Source: UBA830 sp036339975 (GTDB lineage: Bacteria > Pseudomonadota > Alphaproteobacteria > MPNO01 > UBA830). From it: a stretch of 35,616 nucleotides of DNA. The notes under the pieces were generated by a model that was not told the origin of the DNA, searched no databases, and was given only the letters and a program-made list of their open reading frames with translations. Positions 32,797-35,616 of this stretch are shown piece by piece (position 1 is the first letter of the stretch; the number at the start of each line of letters is the position of its first letter). Made by a program: the position numbers and the translations under genes. The stretch is from assembly GCA_036339975.1 (NCBI GenBank), contig JAYYZV010000036.1, positions 1 to 35,616 of the forward strand, written 5' to 3'.

Positions 32797-35100
32797 TTAT
32801 TTAGAGGTAGCTGAATAAACGCCATCCCAGTTCGGACCAAGATCTTGCTCACGATAAACGCTGATGCGGTCTCGGTATAAATCGGTAAGGGTCGATAAAT
32901 CGATTTCAGGTAAACCTTCGAGTTTTTTGAGCGCCGTGATTGCTTCATCCCATCTTTGGTTGCGGTAATTATTCAAGAACATTCCTTGTGCTTCTGACGC
33001 CTCGAAAAACCATTTTTCAGTTTTAACTCCACTGTCCCCAACGAGCGAAAAAATTCTTACAGGCTCATCTTTCCCGATTACTCGGATTAGGTCTAATTCA
33101 AGCCAGGCAAAATCCGGGGCAGAATTTACGGTCTCCTCGCCGACAACGATCGAAACACCGTAAGTTTTTGATTGCCCCTCCAACCGTGAGGCGACATTTG
33201 CTGTGTCCCCTAATACGGAATAGTCAAAGCGCTGGTCGGACCCCATATTTCCAACGCAGCATGCCCCGGTGTTAATACCGATCCCAATCGATATTGGTAG
33301 CCTCGTTTTTCCGTCGACCTCGGACTTTTCATCGAGGCTAATGTTAAACTCTTGAAGTCCTTTCATCATGGCCAGAGCAGCAGTTGCAGCCTCTTCCCTG
33401 TGATTTGGGTTATCAATCGGTGCGTTCCAAAATGCCATGATTGCATCCCCCATGTATTTGTCGATCGTTCCATTGTGATGGAGGATTATGTCAGTCATGG
33501 GGGTGAGATATTCATTGATAAAGCTGGTCAGTTCCGAAGCTGACATGCTTTCTGAGATTTTGGTAAAGCCCCGAATATCAGAAAACATTATCGTCATTTC
33601 TTTTGTCTCGCCGCCGAGTTTCAGAAGATCAGGTTCTTCAGCTAATTTCTCCACGAGATCCGGGGATAAATAACGACTAAATGCACCCCTGACGTATTTC
33701 TTCTCTGACTCTGTCCTGAGGAAAGCAATGAAAGAGCCCGTCAAATAGATCAGAATAATAACAAGCGACGGATAAACAGGATCAACTAATAGCCTGTAGT
33801 CTGTATAGGCAAACCAAGGCGTCAGAATTGAGACCGCCAGACCCAAAAGCGCAATGAACGCGCATTTAAAAGCGCCGTAACGTGGAATTAAAAACGATAG
33901 TACGGCGCCAAGAAAAAACAGCCAGAGAATTTCGGCACCCGGCATCCAAGCGGGGCGTTGCAGATGCTGCCCTAGTATCATTTGCTCGATCGCCATTGCG
34001 TGAACTTCGACCCCGGCAATAGCCGCTTCCATGGGTGTCGAACGGATATCTTTCAGGCCTGCAGCGCTTGTTCCAATTAGAACAATATGACCACGTATTT
34101 TTTGGGCCAACGATCGCGATTCAAATACATCGATTGCAGAAACATATCTCTCGGGAATGTGCCCGGTATCGTGAAGCCATAGCTGCCCGCTGCCCGAAGT
34201 CGGTACTGTTATTCGTCCGACCCTGATTTGCTGTAGACCAAGATTTTCCCCGAAGCTTTCGTCTCCACTGGCGCCGGATGACCTTAGAAGGTATGTGGAT
34301 GCTCTTTGGGCAACTCTCAATGCCTCGACCGAAAGACTTGGGAATATCTCTTTTGAGAATTTCTCACCGGAATTTAAGCGCACGAAAAGAGGAACACGGC
34401 GAATAATTCCGTCACTGTCCAGCGAACTGTTGATGCTGCCGAGGCCCGACGTGCTCGAGCTTAGAACATCAAGAGCCTTCACCACGCCGCTATATGATTG
34501 GATGAATTTTCTCGGATCGTTCCCCTGCTTGGCATAACTCCATTTTGGATCAGGCCGACTTCGCACATTGCCACTATTGTCGAACATTATACCGAGCACC
34601 GTGGGAAGGCGTTTCAGAGTAGAGGCCAGTACTTCATCATGATCGGGTAATTTTGAAATAAGATCTGAGAGCTCTGGATTTTCAGATACGCTCTCGAACC
34701 GTCGCCACTGTTTCAATATTGTATTGGGTGAGGTCCGGTCTGGTTCTGCAAAAAGAATGTCGAATGCTACAGCCGCTGCGCCAGCCCGCTGCAATTTAGT
34801 CAGCAATTCAGCGACTACAGTACGCGGCCACGGCCATTGTCCCAGCGCTTCCAGGCTTTTTTCGTCGATGTCGACTATGCGAACGGGAACTTTTTGGTAA
34901 GGCCTCGGCTCAAGACGTTGCATTTGATCAAATCCCATAAGCTTTAGACGCGCAATGGGATCGGGATTTAAAATCCCTATCACTATTAAAAGAAATAATA
35001 AGAAGAGTGGTATGAAACTAAATATTTTTCTCTTTTCCATATCAAAAATCCGTAACGAGAAAAAACGTGAAGCGAGGATAGCCTTCAAAGAAGATTGCAA
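32797..35100 (-). CDS. CHASE2-domain class III adenylate/guanylate cyclase
   Basis: The frame has an N-terminal membrane helix, a periplasmic CHASE2 sensor domain (roughly residues 60-390, with VRIVDIDEKSLEALGQWPWPR and HIVLIGTSAAGLKD blocks), two or three membrane helices and a C-terminal class III cyclase domain. The two metal Asp are in MFSDIRGFTKISE (D508) and KYMGDAIMAFWNAP (D552), 44 apart as expected, and RFDYSVLGDTANVASRLEG is the nucleotide-specific region. Numbering is from TTG 35100. ATG 35040 (MEKRKIFSFIPLF) is the likelier start, because the upstream part overlaps a decayed duplicate of non-coding DNA. It makes cAMP, or possibly cGMP, on an unknown external signal, and it may feed the Fe-S/cNMP protein (inference). 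Confidence 0.92.
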   Translation of the reverse strand: MQSSLKAILASRFFSLRIFDMEKRKIFSFIPLFLLFLLIVIGILNPDPIARLKLMGFDQMQRLEPRPYQKVPVRIVDIDEKSLEALGQWPWPRTVVAELLTKLQRAGAAAVAFDILFAEPDRTSPNTILKQWRRFESVSENPELSDLISKLPDHDEVLASTLKRLPTVLGIMFDNSGNVRSRPDPKWSYAKQGNDPRKFIQSYSGVVKALDVLSSSTSGLGSINSSLDSDGIIRRVPLFVRLNSGEKFSKEIFPSLSVEALRVAQRASTYLLRSSGASGDESFGENLGLQQIRVGRITVPTSGSGQLWLHDTGHIPERYVSAIDVFESRSLAQKIRGHIVLIGTSAAGLKDIRSTPMEAAIAGVEVHAMAIEQMILGQHLQRPAWMPGAEILWLFFLGAVLSFLIPRYGAFKCAFIALLGLAVSILTPWFAYTDYRLLVDPVYPSLVIILIYLTGSFIAFLRTESEKKYVRGAFSRYLSPDLVEKLAEEPDLLKLGGETKEMTIMFSDIRGFTKISESMSASELTSFINEYLTPMTDIILHHNGTIDKYMGDAIMAFWNAPIDNPNHREEAATAALAMMKGLQEFNISLDEKSEVDGKTRLPISIGIGINTGACCVGNMGSDQRFDYSVLGDTANVASRLEGQSKTYGVSIVVGEETVNSAPDFAWLELDLIRVIGKDEPVRIFSLVGDSGVKTEKWFFEASEAQGMFLNNYRNQRWDEAITALKKLEGLPEIDLSTLTDLYRDRISVYREQDLGPNWDGVYSATSK

Positions 35101-35132
35101 GAGCCCTTCCCCGTTTAACCAGATGGACCAGG

Positions 35133-35190
35133 CTAGCGACGTATAAAACTTGAAAATCTCCTCTCCATATAACGGCGAACAAGTCGGAGA
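35133..35190 (+). pseudogene. Decayed duplicate of the 5' end of the aldehyde dehydrogenase gene
   Basis: By my own alignment, 48 of 58 bases match 24969-25026 without a gap, covering 8 bp before the ALDH ATG and the first codons. In the matching frame it reads LKISSPYNGEQVGDV against LKVFSPYDGENVGEV, but the ATG has become GTA, a TAA follows and a TAG ends it at once. Weaker similarity seems to continue leftwards to about 35065 (compare GCGAGGA near 24910). Nothing of the rest of the gene remains here. Confidence 0.8.
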
Positions 35191-35376
35191 TGTCTAGCCC
35201 CCAAGTTACGTGCCCTTCCTGCACTATAGTTTCGGGTGCCGGCGGTCGCATTTTCGAGGCCTGATACGGTAGCTTGGTTTGCCGTATTCTGTGACTGGAC
35301 GGACCGCAATAAATCGAGCCACCGAGTTTAAAAGATTGTAATACCCTACAGAATTAATTGGCGGTTTGGATAATAG
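35191..35376. other. Intergenic region before the truncated surface-protein gene
   Basis: This 186-bp stretch after the ALDH remnant has no gene. It should carry the promoter of the gene starting at 35377, but I see no clear boxes or strong hairpin. Confidence 0.35.
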
Positions 35377-35616
35377 ATGTCTTTACCGGGTGTAATTTTT
35401 GGACGTTCTGAGGCTTCTGGGTCTTCTTCTGACACGGAGTATCTGGATACTTCGGGCGTTGGTTCTGTGCGTGTACCGCACGGTGATTTCCTTTTATCTG
35501 CGGAATACGGTCGTATGGGTCCGCACCTTTCGTTGTCGGAAGGTGACACGACGGTTGTCGTAAAGAACTTCTTCACTTTTGGTAAATCACCGGACCTGAC
35601 GACGGAGAGTGGTCAT
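35377..35616 (+). CDS. N-terminal end of a probable large secreted/surface protein (3' truncated by window)
   Basis: ATG 35377 opens 80 codons that run off the window edge without a stop. The sequence VGSVRVPHGDFLLSAEYGRM followed by LSLSEGDTTVVVKNFFTFGK and DLTTESG resembles the short N-terminal domain of giant Ig-like/RTX-type adhesins and FecR-type proteins of marine proteobacteria, in which V-P-x-x-FLL-x-A-x-[FY]-x-R and V-x-x-FF blocks occur. It has no Sec signal peptide, as expected for type I-secreted proteins that carry the signal at the C-terminus. It diverges from the CHASE2 cyclase. FecR-domain proteins are often neighbours of such cyclases. The identification is tentative, as only the start is visible. 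Confidence 0.6.
   Translation, partial: MSLPGVIFGRSEASGSSSDTEYLDTSGVGSVRVPHGDFLLSAEYGRMGPHLSLSEGDTTVVVKNFFTFGKSPDLTTESGH

Noticed and set aside
1..35616. CRISPR arrays, prophage genes, rRNA
   Set aside because: No regularly spaced direct repeats, phage structural genes or rRNA sequence were found on reading the window.

Overview
The window joins two unlike stretches of what looks like an alphaproteobacterial chromosome (Rhodospirillales-like; inferred from gene families and repeat style, not proven). Bases 1 to about 12,580 are GC-rich housekeeping and catabolic DNA. They hold the 3' end of an indolepyruvate oxidoreductase gene, an ankyrin pseudogene, prfC (minus strand), and hmgA-fahA of the homogentisate (tyrosine/phenylalanine) pathway. 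Next come a GlcG/HbpS-type protein diverging from a lone CoxL-type molybdoenzyme large subunit, a decayed redoxin gene, and a minus-strand group of an HpaB-type hydroxylase, an Ldh-family dehydrogenase and an amidohydrolase. Alphaproteobacterial-style palindromic repeats occur only in this part.

A tRNA-Leu(UAA) gene followed at once by a frameshifted IS3-type transposase tail marks a border. From there to the end the DNA is visibly more AT-rich, has different codon use and is nearly all on the plus strand, so I read it as a probable genomic island or other acquired segment whose far end lies outside the window.

The centre of interest is a seven-gene, tightly spaced plus-strand operon (12,965-23,364): a periplasmic tetraheme cytochrome c, a soluble protein joining cyclic-nucleotide-binding domains to four [4Fe-4S] clusters, a five-helix membrane protein with two H-x13-H pairs (predicted diheme cytochrome b), a membrane-anchored decaheme cytochrome with a nine-cysteine N-terminal domain, a pentaheme cytochrome with a long C-terminal domain, an outer-membrane beta-barrel, and a membrane-anchored FAD/[2Fe-2S] NAD(P)H reductase. 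Together they carry 19 CxxCH haem sites and parts for the cytoplasm, inner membrane, periplasm and outer membrane. I propose a cell-envelope electron conduit of unknown substrate, possibly reaching the cell surface. It matches none of the named systems I know (Mtr/Pio/Nrf/Nap/HAO) in composition.

Downstream on the same strand are gdhA, an aldehyde dehydrogenase and a catabolic acetolactate-synthase-like ThDP enzyme, closed by a strong terminator. Then comes ccmF-ccmG-ccmH-ccmI, the haem-ligation half of cytochrome c maturation, which fits the demand for haem attachment. A convergent CHASE2-type adenylate cyclase follows; it could supply the nucleotide sensed by the Fe-S/cNMP protein (inference). 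Between the cyclase and a truncated gene for a probable large surface protein at the right edge lies a decayed second copy of the start of the aldehyde dehydrogenase gene.
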